A stretch of DNA of 64,000 nt from Desulfovibrio sp. (GCF_034006445.1 NZ_JAVESS010000011.1:1-64000), one strand, 5' to 3'; positions 52,635 to 62,271 are shown, numbered from the stretch's first letter. A program made the numbers and translations. The notes: generated by a model not told the origin, from the letters alone.

Positions 52635-53708
52635 ATGAACCATATGTATGCCAACCGTCGCGAAAAATTGCGTCAGGCCATGCGGGCTCGCGGTCTGGAT
52701 GCGCTGCTTGTCAGCCAGGCTGCCAACCGTTTTTATCTTTCGGGTTTTGAACTGCACGATCCGCAGTATAATGAAAGCGCCGGCAGGCTGGTCATCACCG
52801 CCGACGGGCGCGACTGGCTCGCCACGGACGCGCGCTATCTGGACGCCGCCGCCCGCCTGTGGGATGCGGAACGTATTTTTATTTACGGCGGCTACGCGGC
52901 ACGGGATATTTACGGACTGCTGCGGCGCTGCGGCGGGCGCATCGGCGTGGAGGCGCAGGGCATGAGCCTGGCCTTTGCCCGCGACCTGCGCCAGGCCGGG
53001 CCGGGCCTCTACTGCGAAGCTGCGGACGGCCTTGTGGAGCATTTGCGCCGCATCAAGGAGCCTTGTGAAGTGGCGGCTCTGGAAAAGTCTTTCGCTCTCA
53101 ACCACAAGATGCTGCAATGGGTGGAAAGCCAGTTGGAGCCGAGCCGCACAGAGACCCAGGTCAGTTGGCTCATTGAACGCTTTTTCCGCGAAAATGGCGC
53201 TTCGGAACTGGCTTTTGCCAATATTGTGGCTGTGGGAAAAAATGCGGCCCTGCCCCACGCCATACCCGGCGAGGACGTCATCACGGACAACTGCCCTGTG
53301 CTCATTGACGTGGGTTGCCGCGTGGACAGCTATTGCTCTGACCAGACCCGCACCTTCTGGGTGGGCGAACAGCCCACGGACGAATTCCGCCGCACCTATG
53401 ATCTTGTGCGCCAGGCGCAGACCGCCGCCATTGAATCCATGCGCCCCGGCCAGCCCATGCGTGACGCCTATGGCTATGCCCGTGCGGTGTTTGAAAAGGC
53501 CGGAACGGCAGAGGCGTTCACCCACGGCCTGGGGCACGGCGTGGGGCTTGAAACCCACGAGGCCCCCAGCCTCTCGCCGCGTTCGGAAGGCGTGCTTGAG
53601 CCGGGCATGGTGGTCACGGTGGAGCCTGGCCTCTACTACAACCAGTGGGGCGGGGTGCGCTGGGAATATACTGTGCTGGTAGAAGAAGACGGCGTGCGCA
53701 TTTTGTAG
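52635..53708 (+). CDS. Xaa-Pro aminopeptidase/dipeptidase (M24)
   Basis: 357 residues. N-terminal creatinase-like domain (~1-125), then the pita-bread catalytic domain with metal ligands in LIDVGCRVDSYCSDQTRTF (two Asp), THGLGHGVGLETHE (His) and VVTVEPGLYY/WEYTVLV (Glu). It cleaves peptide bonds involving proline in the cytoplasm. Start ATG follows GGCAGGAGAACC. Confidence 0.92.
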   Translation: MNHMYANRREKLRQAMRARGLDALLVSQAANRFYLSGFELHDPQYNESAGRLVITADGRDWLATDARYLDAAARLWDAERIFIYGGYAARDIYGLLRRCGGRIGVEAQGMSLAFARDLRQAGPGLYCEAADGLVEHLRRIKEPCEVAALEKSFALNHKMLQWVESQLEPSRTETQVSWLIERFFRENGASELAFANIVAVGKNAALPHAIPGEDVITDNCPVLIDVGCRVDSYCSDQTRTFWVGEQPTDEFRRTYDLVRQAQTAAIESMRPGQPMRDAYGYARAVFEKAGTAEAFTHGLGHGVGLETHEAPSLSPRSEGVLEPGMVVTVEPGLYYNQWGGVRWEYTVLVEEDGVRIL

Positions 53709-53877
53709 GCCCGCGCTTTACGGTGCCCGCGGCTCCGAGATGCTGCCGGGGCGTTGTGGCGGCGGCGCTGTGGCGCAGACCGGGAGTTTCGCCCGTGTTG
53801 CGAGGTCGCCTGGGTGTCGCGCCCGTGACGACTGATCGCGCTCTGTGCATTAATTGGTCATAGCCGCATGAGTCATA

Positions 53878-53919
53878 AAAATACGGAAAGCCGGGGGCAA
53901 TCCCGGCTTTCCGTATTTT
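53878..53919. terminator. Strong bidirectional terminator
   Basis: AAAATACGGAAAGCCGGG and CCCGGCTTTCCGTATTTT make an 18 bp perfect stem over GGCAAT, with T-runs on both strands. Confidence 0.9.
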
Positions 53920-54037
53920 GGCGTGGGGTATGGTGCGAAATCGCATGGCGAAACCTTGGGCGGGGATGCCTGGTAGAGCCTCTCTCCAACGTCCCGTCCC
54001 AGATCAGAAAACCCTTTCAACCCCTCAAAACTATAAT

Positions 54038-54103
54038 AAAAGTTTTAGGGGGTGGGGGTGTGGGGGAGGGGACCCTTTTGCAAAAGGGTCCCTCCCCCAC
54101 AAA
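54038..54103 (+). repeat. G-rich hairpin repeat, copy E4
   Basis: AAAGTTTTAGGGGGTGGGGG, GTGGGGGAGGGGACCCTTTTG, CAAAAGGGTCCCTCCCCCAC. Confidence 0.82.
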
Positions 54104-54128
54104 GCATTTTAACGTGAAACTACTCTAA

Positions 54129-54279
54129 GGAAGCACTGATTAAAGAGCCTCCTGGAAACGCGCAGTTATTTCGTTTGGCAAGGCGCGATCTTTTTTTGAA
54201 GCAGGAGTGGACTCTTCTGTCCTCGACTGTTTCAAAAAAAGTGAAGCAACGCCGCCAAACGGAATAAATCAGCGTTTCC
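54129..54279 (+). repeat. MITE-like hairpin element, copy D4
   Basis: 151 bp, GGAAGCACTGATTAAAGAG to TAAATCAGCGTTTCC. Its right end abuts the htpG stop codon (54280-54282). Confidence 0.88.
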
Positions 54280-56256
54280 TTATATTTTGCGAACCTCGGT
54301 GTACCAAGCGGCAGCTTCTTCAAGCAGCTTGTTGGTACGGGCGGCGAGGGCCTGCGGGTCCTTGAGGTAGCCGTCCAGCAGCAGGCTGGCGTCAAAGAGG
54401 CCCTGCGTCATTTCGGCCAGGGTCTTGTCGTCCCTGTCAGCCTTGAACATGCGCAGCATGTTGCGGAGCAGGGGATGGTCGCGGTTGACTTCCAGCACCT
54501 TGACCGGCAGGGAATCGTCCTTTTGCATGACCTTGAGCAGCTTTTCCATAGACGAGGACATGCCGCCGTCAGGCGAAACGAGCACGGCTGGGCTGTCGGC
54601 CAGACGGTGCGAAACACGCACGTCCGTAACCTTGTCGCCAAGAACTTCCTTCATTCTGGCCAGCAGGCCCTCAAAGCTGGTGGAGTCCTCGCCCGAAAGG
54701 GGGGCAACGGCTTCGCGGGCGGGCTCTTCCTTGTCGGCAAAGTCCTTGAGGGCGTCGTCGGAGGCGGCCTCCACGGACTTGAATTCCCATTCCTTGTAGC
54801 GGCCAAGGCCGTCCATGACGAATTCGTCAATGGGTTCAAAAAGGTAAAGAACTTCAATGCCCTTCTGGCGGAAGCGCTCCATGTGCGGGTTCAGGCGGGC
54901 GGCCTCGCGGTTGGGCGCGGCCACAAACCAGAACGTCTTCTGGCCCTCGGGGGCGCGTTCCATATAGCCGTCAAGGCTGGTCAGAGCCTCGGCGTCGGCC
55001 AGGGTGGAGGAGTTGAAGCGCAGCAGGGTGGTGACGCGCTCGCGGTTGGCAAAATCATGATAGCCCAGTTTGAAGACCTTGCCGTGCAGCCGCCAGAAGG
55101 CGCTGTATTTTTCGGCATCGTCGCGGGCGAGTTTTTCAAGGTGGTTGAGGGTCTGCTTGACGATAACCTGGCTGATCTTGCGCAGAACCACGTTTTCCTG
55201 AAGGGTTTCGCGCGAAATGTTCAGGGGCAGGTCTTCGGTATCCACCACGCCCTTGAGAAAGGCCAGGTATTCGGGGATCAGCTCCTTGTTGCGGTGCTGG
55301 ATAAGCACGCGGCGGGCGTAGAGATCAAGCCCCCAGAAGTCCCGGTCGGAGCCGAAGAAATCCTGTGCGCTGTCGGGGATGAAGAGCAGGGCGTTGAACT
55401 GCACCGGGGCGTCCACCGAAAAGTGCAGTTCGTCCAGCGGGTCAGCGCTGTCGTAGGTAAGGGCCTTGTAAAAGGCCGCGTACTGCTCCCTGGTGATGGA
55501 AAACTTGGGTTCACGCCACAGGGCAGGCTGGGTATTGGCCTGCTCGTTGTCCACAAAAACGGGAAAAGGCACAAAGGCAGAATGCTTGCGAATGGCCGAC
55601 TCCACGCGGAATTTTTCAAGAAATTCCACGGCGTCGTCCTTGAGCCATGCCTTGATGACCGTACCGCGCGCAGGTTCGGCCTCGTCGGACTGGGTCACGG
55701 TGTAGGTGCCAAGACCGTCGCTGGTCCAGGTGTGGGCCGCGTTGTCATCGCCAAAAGCTGGGCGTGAGGTGACGGCAACCTTGTTGGCCACCATAAAGAT
55801 GGAATAAAAGCCCACGCCAAAGCGGCCGATAATGTTGGCGGCATCAGCCACGGCTTCTTCGCCGTCATCGGTTTCGTCGCCGCGCCCGTTGCCGGATTTG
55901 GCCTTGGCGGCGTTTTCGGCCGCGATGTCGGCCAGAAACTGCTCGGAACCGGATTTGGCTATGGTGCCCAGGTTTTCGGACAATTCCTCTGCCGTCATGC
56001 CAAGGCCGGTATCGGCGATGGTGAGGGTTTTGGCGTCCTTATCAAGGGTTATGCGTATCTCCAGCGGCAGGTCGGGCAGCTTGGGGCTTTCGCCGCGATT
56101 GACGCGAAAGCGCAGCTTGTCCAGCGCGTCCGAGGCGTTGGAAATGAGTTCACGCAAGAAAATCTCACGATTGGTATACAGAGAGTTGGTCAGGATGTGT
56201 AAAACCTTACGCACCTCTGCACGGAATTGGCGGGGTTTTTTACCAGCCTCTGCCAT
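54280..56256 (-). CDS. htpG: Hsp90-family chaperone HtpG
   Basis: 658 residues. GHKL ATPase domain: IFLRELISNASDALDKLRF, TIADTGLGMTAEEL, IGRFGVGFYSIFMVA. Middle and C-terminal dimerisation domains follow (GVVDTEDLPLNISRETLQ, VSPDGGMSSSMEKLL). A cytosolic ATP-dependent chaperone. Start MAEAGKKPRQF follows AGGAGG; the upstream in-frame ATG at 56352 lacks a ribosome site. An insert rich in Ala/Lys/Gly/Asp near ~130-150 (AAENAAKAKSGNGRGDETDD) is longer than in E. coli HtpG. Confidence 0.96.
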   Translation of the reverse strand: MAEAGKKPRQFRAEVRKVLHILTNSLYTNREIFLRELISNASDALDKLRFRVNRGESPKLPDLPLEIRITLDKDAKTLTIADTGLGMTAEELSENLGTIAKSGSEQFLADIAAENAAKAKSGNGRGDETDDGEEAVADAANIIGRFGVGFYSIFMVANKVAVTSRPAFGDDNAAHTWTSDGLGTYTVTQSDEAEPARGTVIKAWLKDDAVEFLEKFRVESAIRKHSAFVPFPVFVDNEQANTQPALWREPKFSITREQYAAFYKALTYDSADPLDELHFSVDAPVQFNALLFIPDSAQDFFGSDRDFWGLDLYARRVLIQHRNKELIPEYLAFLKGVVDTEDLPLNISRETLQENVVLRKISQVIVKQTLNHLEKLARDDAEKYSAFWRLHGKVFKLGYHDFANRERVTTLLRFNSSTLADAEALTSLDGYMERAPEGQKTFWFVAAPNREAARLNPHMERFRQKGIEVLYLFEPIDEFVMDGLGRYKEWEFKSVEAASDDALKDFADKEEPAREAVAPLSGEDSTSFEGLLARMKEVLGDKVTDVRVSHRLADSPAVLVSPDGGMSSSMEKLLKVMQKDDSLPVKVLEVNRDHPLLRNMLRMFKADRDDKTLAEMTQGLFDASLLLDGYLKDPQALAARTNKLLEEAAAWYTEVRKI

Positions 56257-56498
56257 GACAAACCTCCTGAAAAGTGATATCTTTAGAGGTAATGCAGCTT
56301 CCAGTTTTTTCAAGAGCTGCAAGGGCATTGTTGTGAAAAAAAATGGGTTCACGGTTTACGGCGAGGGCATTTTCGTCATGGGGACGAGGTATTTAAACCA
56401 GCGCCACGCAAGGAAATAAGGTGATATCGATATTCATAATCACTTGCCATCAATGAGCGAAAAGAGTAAGCACAAATAGGATATATAAGGAGGGCCTA
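56257..56498. other. Divergent htpG-cydA intergenic region
   Basis: 242 bp between divergent starts. An imperfect palindrome near 56421-56443 (GTGATATCGATA..ATAATCAC) could be a regulator site for cydAB; I cannot assign it to a factor. Confidence 0.35.
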
Positions 56499-57815
56499 AT
56501 GGACGTTGTAATGCTTTCGCGTCTGCAATTTGCTGTGGCCGTGTTTTTTCACTTTATTTTCGTGCCCCTCACGCTGGGCCTCTCGGTAATCATTGCCCTG
56601 ATGGAGACCCGTTATGTACGTACCGGGGACGAATTCTGGAAAAAACAGGCGAAATTCTGGGGCAAGCTGTTTGTCATAAACTTTACCCTGGGTGTGGTGA
56701 CCGGTATCACGCTGGAATTCCAGTTCGGCACCAACTGGTCACGATATTCGGAATACGTGGGCGACATTTTTGGTTCGCTCCTTGCTATTGAGGCCACGGT
56801 GGCCTTTTTTCTTGAATCCACGTTTCTTGCGGTGTGGCACTTCGGCTGGAACCGCGTGGGCAAGAAGCTGCATCTGGCCTGCATCTGGCTGGTTGCCCTC
56901 GCGGGCAACCTTTCCGCCCTGTGGATCATCCTTGCCAACGGATTCATGCAGAATCCCGTGGGCTACTACATCAATGAAGTCACAAAGCGCGCGGAACTGG
57001 CGAACTTTTACGAGGTCGTCACCAACCCCTATGGCTGGGGCATGTTCGCGCATACGATACTTGCTTCGTGGGTACTTGGCGGCTTTTTTGTGCTTGGCGT
57101 TTCTTCCTGGCACTTGTTGCGCGGCAGCAATACCGACTTTTTCCGCCGCGCGTTCAAGATGGTGGCGCCCTTTACCCTGATTTTCGCGCTGCTGCTGGCC
57201 CTTTCGGGCGACCAGCAGGGCAAGACCGTGGCCAAGTATCAGCCCGCCAAGCTGGCGGCGATGGAAGCGCACTGGGAAACACATACCAACGTGCCCTTCT
57301 ACCTGCTGGTATGGCCTGACGCCGAAAATGAAACCAATACCGTGCAGGCCATCGGCATTCCCGGCCTGCTGAGCTGGATCGCCTTTGACGACGTGAATGC
57401 CGAAGTCAAGGGCCTCAAGGCCTTTGCCAAGGAAGACAGGCCCCCTGTGCTGCCGACCTTCCTTACCTTCCGCACCATGGTCGCCCTTGGCGGCATATTC
57501 CTGGCGCTTTCCTTCTGGGCCTTTTTGCAACGCAAAAAGGATGCGCCCAACAGCCTGCTTCTCAAGCTGCTTGTGCTCAATATTCCGCTGCCCTACATCG
57601 GCCTGATGGTGGGCTGGGCCGTGACGGAGATTGGCCGTCAGCCCTGGATAGTCTATAATCTCATGCGTACAACGGATGCCGTTTCGCCGGTTCCGGCCGA
57701 TAACGTGCTTATCTCGCTGATCGCCTTTATCGGCGTGTACTCGCTGCTCGGCATCCTGGACATCTATTTGTTGCGCAAATTTGCCATCAAGGGCCCGGAC
57801 GCCCAGGAGGTGTAG
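56499..57815 (+). CDS. cydA: Cytochrome bd quinol oxidase subunit I
   Basis: 438 residues, nine or so membrane segments. SRLQFAVAVFFHFIFVPLTLGL (haem ligand His near residue 19), FWGKLFVINFTLGVVTGITLEFQFGTNW, FLESTFLAVWHFGWNRV and GWAVTEIGRQPWIVYNLMRT are signatures; the Q-loop is of the short type. With CydB it reduces O2 to water with quinol, giving oxygen defence in anaerobes such as Desulfovibrio. Start ATG follows AAGGAGGG. cydB starts 2 bp after the stop. Confidence 0.97.
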   Translation: MDVVMLSRLQFAVAVFFHFIFVPLTLGLSVIIALMETRYVRTGDEFWKKQAKFWGKLFVINFTLGVVTGITLEFQFGTNWSRYSEYVGDIFGSLLAIEATVAFFLESTFLAVWHFGWNRVGKKLHLACIWLVALAGNLSALWIILANGFMQNPVGYYINEVTKRAELANFYEVVTNPYGWGMFAHTILASWVLGGFFVLGVSSWHLLRGSNTDFFRRAFKMVAPFTLIFALLLALSGDQQGKTVAKYQPAKLAAMEAHWETHTNVPFYLLVWPDAENETNTVQAIGIPGLLSWIAFDDVNAEVKGLKAFAKEDRPPVLPTFLTFRTMVALGGIFLALSFWAFLQRKKDAPNSLLLKLLVLNIPLPYIGLMVGWAVTEIGRQPWIVYNLMRTTDAVSPVPADNVLISLIAFIGVYSLLGILDIYLLRKFAIKGPDAQEV

Positions 57816-57817
57816 CC

Positions 57818-58843
57818 ATGCTGGAAACCATCTGGTTTGTGCTGTGGGCATTGCTGTGGGCCGTGTACTTCATTCTGGACGGCTTTGACCTTGGTATGGG
57901 CACGCTTTTGCCTTTTCTGGGCAAAAACGAGTCGGAACGCCGCATCATGTACAATGCCGCCGGGCCGTTCTGGGACGGCAACGAAGTGTGGCTTATCGCC
58001 GCTGGCGGCGTTACCTTCGCGGCTTTTCCCAAGGCCTATGCAGTCATGTTCAGCGCGTTGTACGCGCCTTTGCTGATGTTGCTTTTCGCCCTGATCTTCC
58101 GGGCGGTATCCTTTGAGTTCCGCAGCAAGGTCGAGCACGATGCCTGGCGTAGCCTGTGGGACTGCGTACACTTTGTGTCCAACCTGGTGCCCTGCATCCT
58201 GCTGGGCGTGGCCTTTGCCAACCTTTTTATGGGTATTCCCGTGGACGCCCAGGGCGTCTATCACGGCAACCTGCTTGCCCTGCTCAATGTGTACGGGCTG
58301 GCTGGCGGCGTGTTCTTTCTCTGCATGTTCGTGCTGCACGGCTCGCTGTGGCTGGCCATCAAGAGCCGCGGCGACCTGCAAACCCGCGCGGTAGCCACGG
58401 CCAGCTTTATGTGGCCCATCATGCTGGTGCTGCTGGTGGCCTTTCTTATTCTCTCGGCTTTTTATACCAAGCTGTTTGATAACTACCTGGCCATGCCCAT
58501 TCTGCTGGTGCTGCCCCTGCTGGCCCTGGCAGGACTTGTGGGCGCGCGCATCATGCTGCGCGCGGGCAAGCTCTGGTGCGCCTGGGCCTTCAGCGGCCTG
58601 TTCATCCTGGGCGTCACCTTCTTCGGCGTTGTGGGCATGTTCCCCGGCATGATCATCTCTTCCATTGATCCTGCCGCCACCGTGACGGCCTTTAACGGCG
58701 CTTCAAGCCAGCTGACGCTCAAGATCATGCTTGGGGTGGCCCTGGTCATGGTGCCCATCGTGCTTCTGTATCAGTTCTGGATGTACCGGCTGTTCTCCGA
58801 GCCGGTGCTGCCCAAGGATCTGGACGACGACCACGCCTATTAA
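57818..58843 (+). CDS. cydB: Cytochrome bd quinol oxidase subunit II
   Basis: 341 residues, eight predicted membrane segments. ETIWFVLWALLWAVYFILDGFDLGMGTLLP and RRIMYNAAGPFWDGNEVWLIAAGG are the conserved N-terminal signatures. Partner of CydA. Start ATG follows GGAGGTGTAGCC, overlapping the cydA stop region. Confidence 0.96.
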   Translation: MLETIWFVLWALLWAVYFILDGFDLGMGTLLPFLGKNESERRIMYNAAGPFWDGNEVWLIAAGGVTFAAFPKAYAVMFSALYAPLLMLLFALIFRAVSFEFRSKVEHDAWRSLWDCVHFVSNLVPCILLGVAFANLFMGIPVDAQGVYHGNLLALLNVYGLAGGVFFLCMFVLHGSLWLAIKSRGDLQTRAVATASFMWPIMLVLLVAFLILSAFYTKLFDNYLAMPILLVLPLLALAGLVGARIMLRAGKLWCAWAFSGLFILGVTFFGVVGMFPGMIISSIDPAATVTAFNGASSQLTLKIMLGVALVMVPIVLLYQFWMYRLFSEPVLPKDLDDDHAY

Positions 58844-58865
58844 GGCTGCTGCAAAATGGTTGAAA

Positions 58866-58896
58866 CAAGGCCGCGCCCCCAAAGGGCGCGGCCTTG
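58866..58896 (+). terminator. Hairpin after cydB
   Basis: CAAGGCCGCGCCC pairs perfectly with GGGCGCGGCCTTG over CCAAA. Only a weak T-rich tail follows (TGCATTAT), so termination may be partial. Confidence 0.6.
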
Positions 58897-58990
58897 TGCA
58901 TTATAAAGAAAAAGAGGAAGGTTGGAGAGTAGGTATTTTGAAATGCTTTGTGGGTGAGGGGCGTGGTTGGTCACGTCGATGGCGACTTGA

Positions 58991-59060
58991 AGTTTTGTGG
59001 GGGAGGGACCCTTTTGAAAAAGGGTCTCCTCCCCCACACCCCCTCCCCCTAAAACTTTTA
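58991..59060 (-). repeat. G-rich hairpin repeat, copy E5
   Basis: AGTTTTGTGGGGGAGGGACC, TTTTGAAAAAGGGTCTCCTC, CCCCTCCCCCTAAAACTTTTA. Confidence 0.82.
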
Positions 59061-59194
59061 TTGTGGCCTTGATGCTCCAATCCTACAGGCTGTTTGTCGC
59101 TTCTTGTTCACAGCCGCGCCAGACTGAACTCTCCATAAGGGAGTGTGTGCGGGCGCAAAAGGCATAGTGAGGAGCGGTGTCGGCGGAGGAAATT

Positions 59195-59551
59195 ATGAAG
59201 AAGACAGCAATGGCCTTGTGGCTCAGGATGCGGCCAGGACGGGCCGGGAAAGAAAACGGCCCTGTTATGGTGGAAAAAGCGAAGGTCGGGCGATTTTTGC
59301 CAGCAATGGCCCTGTGTCTTGCCCTTGCCCTCAGCCTTGGCGCGTGCGCGCCACGCGAATATCGGCCCCTGACATTTGAAGAACAGCAAGACCTTGAAGC
59401 CTACCGACAGTGCAAAAGGGAGGCGACAGAGATGAATCCGGAATGGCGGGGTGACACGAGCTACTTTCCCTGGCGGGCCTATTTTGACATGTGCATGCGG
59501 CGTATGGGCGTGAGCGACGAGCGGATGAAGCATATGCGCATCTGGATATAG
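59195..59551 (+). CDS. Small lipoprotein, function unknown
   Basis: 118 residues from the ATG preceded by GGAGGAAATT. A hydrophobic segment FLPAMALCLALALSLGAC ends in the lipobox LGAC (Cys ~51). The N-terminal ~24 residues before it (KKTAMALWLRMRPGRAGKEN) make an unusually long signal region; a start at MVEKAKVG (59267) would give a conventional ~26-residue lipoprotein signal but has a weak ribosome site. The mature part (~68 residues) has EYRPLTFEEQQDLEAYRQCKREA and three cysteines. Not recognised as a known family; probably membrane-anchored. Confidence 0.65.
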   Translation: MKKTAMALWLRMRPGRAGKENGPVMVEKAKVGRFLPAMALCLALALSLGACAPREYRPLTFEEQQDLEAYRQCKREATEMNPEWRGDTSYFPWRAYFDMCMRRMGVSDERMKHMRIWI

Positions 59552-59659
59552 CGGGTTTTTGGCCTTAAAGACCTGGGGCTCTTGTGTGCGGGCTCTTGTG
59601 AGCGGGCTCCCGTGTGCAGGCTCCCGACATGCAGGCTGCACCCCAACATACAGACAAGA

Positions 59660-59701
59660 AAAACCGGGGAAGAATCGTTATGCGGATTCTTCCCCGGTTT
59701 T
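59660..59701. terminator. Strong hairpin terminator
   Basis: AAAACCGGGGAAGAATC and GATTCTTCCCCGGTTTT form a 17 bp perfect stem over GTTATGCG, with T-runs on both strands; it serves the convergent lipoprotein and lepA genes. Confidence 0.88.
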
Positions 59702-59818
59702 GGCGTTTGGCTTTAGCGCTTACAAAGACGAAATTTGCGATGGTGTGGCGCATGGCAAGCGCTTCGCCGAGTTGCCCGTTTCGGAGTAAAAAAACTCCGA
59801 ACTATTCGTAACTATACT

Positions 59819-59885
59819 AAAAGTTTTAGGGGGAGGGGGCGTGGGGGAGGAGACCCTTTTTCAAAAGGGTCCCTCCCCCACAAAC
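59819..59885 (+). repeat. G-rich hairpin repeat, copy E6
   Basis: AAAAGTTTTAGGGGGAGGGG, GTGGGGGAGGAGACCC, TTTTTCAAAAGGGTCCCTCC. Confidence 0.82.
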
Positions 59886-59951
59886 TCTCTCACCCCCCAC
59901 AAAAAAACTTCAACCCACTCAACCCACTCAACCCATTCAACCTTCTCAGCC

Positions 59952-61757
59952 CTAGTCGTCGCCCACCTTGAGCGCGGCCAGAAATGCCTCCTGCGGCAGT
60001 TCCACGTTGCCCATGCGTTTCATGCGGCGTTTGCCTTCTTTCTGCTTTTCAAGCAGCTTACGCTTACGGGTGATGTCGCCGCCGTAGCATTTGGCGGTAA
60101 CGTCCTTGCGGAAGGCGGAGACGGTTTCGCGGGCGATGATTTTCTGTCCGATGGCGGCCTGAATGGCGACCTGGAAGAGCTGGCGCGGGATGCTGCGTTT
60201 GAGCTTGAGGGCCAGGCCGCGTCCGTAGGTGTAGGCGCGGTCGCGGTGTACGATGACAGCCAGGGCGTCAACGGTTTCGCCATTGAGCATGATGTCGAGG
60301 CGCACGAGGTCGGAGGCCCGGTAGTCCAGGGGATGATAGTCCATGGAGGCATAGCCGCGTGTGGCGGACTTGAGCCTGTCAAAGAAGTCGTACACGATTT
60401 CGGCAAAGGGCAGTTCGTAGGTGACCACCACGCGGTTGGAAGCGAGGTAGTGCAGGTTTTTCTGGGTACCGCGCTTTTCTTCGCAGAGCTTCATGACGTT
60501 GCCCACGTATTCGTTGGGCACATGGATGTCCATGTTGACGTAGGGCTCGTACAGGGTGTGGATCTTGGTAGGATCGGGCAGATGGCTGGGGTTGTCGATT
60601 TCCAGCGTTTTGCCGTCATTGGTGTCGACCTTGTACACCACTGACGGCGCGGTGGCGATGAGGCCGACCTCAAACTCCCGCTCCAGCCGTTCCTGAATGA
60701 TTTCCATATGCAGCAGGCCAAGAAAGCCGCAGCGAAAACCGAAGCCCAGGGCCTGTGACGTTTCAGGCTCATAGGAAAAGGCCGCGTCGTTGAGTTGCAG
60801 CTTTTCAAGGGCGGCCTTGAGGTTTTCGTAGTCCTCGGATTCTGTGGGGTAGAGCCCGCAGAAAACCATGGGCTTCACTTCCTTGAAGCCGGGCACGGGG
60901 CTTGTGGCAGGGCGGTCGGCGTGGGTGATGGTGTCGCCCACGCGGGCGTCGCCCAGTTCCTTGATGGAACCGCAGAGAAAACCCACTTCGCCGGCCAGCA
61001 GTTCCTTGACGTCAGCGGCTTCGGGCGAAAAGACGCCCAGGCGCAGCACTTCATAGTCCTTGCCCGTGCTCATGAGGCGCACGGTTTCGCCCTTGCGGAT
61101 GACGCCGTCCATAACGCGAAAAAGCACCACGACCCCCTGGTAACTGTCGTACCAGGAGTCGAAAATAAGCGCCTTGAGGGGGGCGGCCCTGTCGCCCCTG
61201 GGCGCGGGCAGGTGATTGACGATGGCTTCAAGCACGGCGTCAACGCCCATGCCCGTCTTGGCGGATACGGACAGCGCCTGGGAGCAGTCGAGGCCGATGC
61301 TTTCTTCAATATCGGCCTTGACGCGCTCGACCTCTGCGCTGGGCAGGTCTATCTTGTTGAGAACAGGCAACACTTCATGGTTGTGGTCAAGGGCAAGATA
61401 TACGTTGGCCAGGGTCTGCGCTTCCACGCCCTGGGTTGCGTCAACCACCAGCAGCGCGCCTTCGCAGGCGGCCAGGGAGCGTGATACTTCGTAGTTGAAG
61501 TCCACGTGGCCGGGCGTGTCGATGAGGTTGAGCTCATATTCCTGACCGTCGGCGGCAAAGTAGGGCAGGCGCACGGTCTGGGCCTTGATGGTGATGCCGC
61601 GCTCGCGCTCCAGATCCATTCTGTCCAGATACTGCTGGCGCGCTTCACGTTGGCTGACCACCTTGGTCAGTTCAAGAATGCGGTCGGCCAGGGTGGACTT
61701 GCCGTGATCGATATGGGCGATGATGCAAAAATTGCGTATATTTTCCTGCTTGACCAT
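59952..61757 (-). CDS. lepA: Elongation factor 4 (LepA)
   Basis: 601 residues. GTPase motifs AHIDHGKST (G1), DTPGHVDF (G3) and NKIDLPSA (G4), then the LepA-specific C-terminal domain ([47 protein letters not shown]). It back-translocates or remodels stalled ribosomes and aids initiation. Start [10 protein letters not shown] follows CAGGAAAAA; the 16-codon upstream extension is less likely. Confidence 0.96.
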   Translation of the reverse strand: MVKQENIRNFCIIAHIDHGKSTLADRILELTKVVSQREARQQYLDRMDLERERGITIKAQTVRLPYFAADGQEYELNLIDTPGHVDFNYEVSRSLAACEGALLVVDATQGVEAQTLANVYLALDHNHEVLPVLNKIDLPSAEVERVKADIEESIGLDCSQALSVSAKTGMGVDAVLEAIVNHLPAPRGDRAAPLKALIFDSWYDSYQGVVVLFRVMDGVIRKGETVRLMSTGKDYEVLRLGVFSPEAADVKELLAGEVGFLCGSIKELGDARVGDTITHADRPATSPVPGFKEVKPMVFCGLYPTESEDYENLKAALEKLQLNDAAFSYEPETSQALGFGFRCGFLGLLHMEIIQERLEREFEVGLIATAPSVVYKVDTNDGKTLEIDNPSHLPDPTKIHTLYEPYVNMDIHVPNEYVGNVMKLCEEKRGTQKNLHYLASNRVVVTYELPFAEIVYDFFDRLKSATRGYASMDYHPLDYRASDLVRLDIMLNGETVDALAVIVHRDRAYTYGRGLALKLKRSIPRQLFQVAIQAAIGQKIIARETVSAFRKDVTAKCYGGDITRKRKLLEKQKEGKRRMKRMGNVELPQEAFLAALKVGDD

Positions 61758-62043
61758 ATTTTTTCCTGCGTAAAGTCTGGTTGCGTAGCTGATCTGTATA
61801 GCCAAGATTTGTCACGAAGTCCATGCAAAGGCCAGCGGTTTCACCGGGGCAGGGCAGGGGCTTGTGCGGTGGATTTCAGCCTTTTTGCAGCCTTGCGCAG
61901 TTATGTGCAGGCGAATGGAAGTGTTACCCGTCCAGCGCGTGAGTGTGCGGCGCACAGCAACATTGTGTTGATTCGATAAAAATGGCCTTTCGACAGAGTG
62001 GGGATTTGAAATATGAGGCGTTTCAGCGGAGATATGTTCGAAT

Positions 62044-62204
62044 GGAGCACTGATTAAAGAGCCTCTTGGAAACGCGCAGTTATTTCGTTTGGCAAGGCGC
62101 GATCTTTTTTTGAAACAGGAGTGGACTCTTCCGTCCTCGACTGTTTCAAAAAAAGTGAAGCAACAGTGAAGCAACGCCGCCAAACGGAATACATCAGCGT
62201 TTCC
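62044..62204 (+). repeat. MITE-like hairpin element, copy D5
   Basis: 161 bp, GGAGCACTGATTAAAGAG to TACATCAGCGTTTCC. It carries an 11 nt tandem duplication (AGTGAAGCAAC twice) not seen in the other four copies. Confidence 0.88.
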
Positions 62205-62206
62205 CC

Positions 62207-62249
62207 AAAAAACAAAAAAGGCCGTACAGCGTAAAACGCCGCACGGCCT
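62207..62249 (-). terminator. Terminator of the atp operon
   Basis: On the minus strand AGGCCGTGCGGCG pairs with CGCTGTACGGCCT (two mismatches) over TTTTA, followed by TTTTTGTTTTTT. It lies after atpC. Confidence 0.82.
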
Positions 62250-62271
62250 GTCAGATCTGAACAAAAACGGT

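Larger units (their letters stand above)
53709..54279. other. Convergent gap with terminator and two repeats
   Basis: 571 bp between the peptidase gene and htpG (convergent): terminator 53878-53919, G-rich repeat 54038-54103 and MITE-like copy D4 54129-54279. No gene. Confidence 0.7.
58844..59194. other. Gap after cydB
   Basis: Holds a GC-rich hairpin (58866-58896) and G-rich repeat E5 (58991-59060). No gene. Confidence 0.65.
59552..59951. other. Convergent gap before lepA stop
   Basis: Holds a strong terminator (59660-59701) and G-rich repeat E6 (59819-59885), then AACCCACTC tandem units (59910-59945). No gene. Confidence 0.65.
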
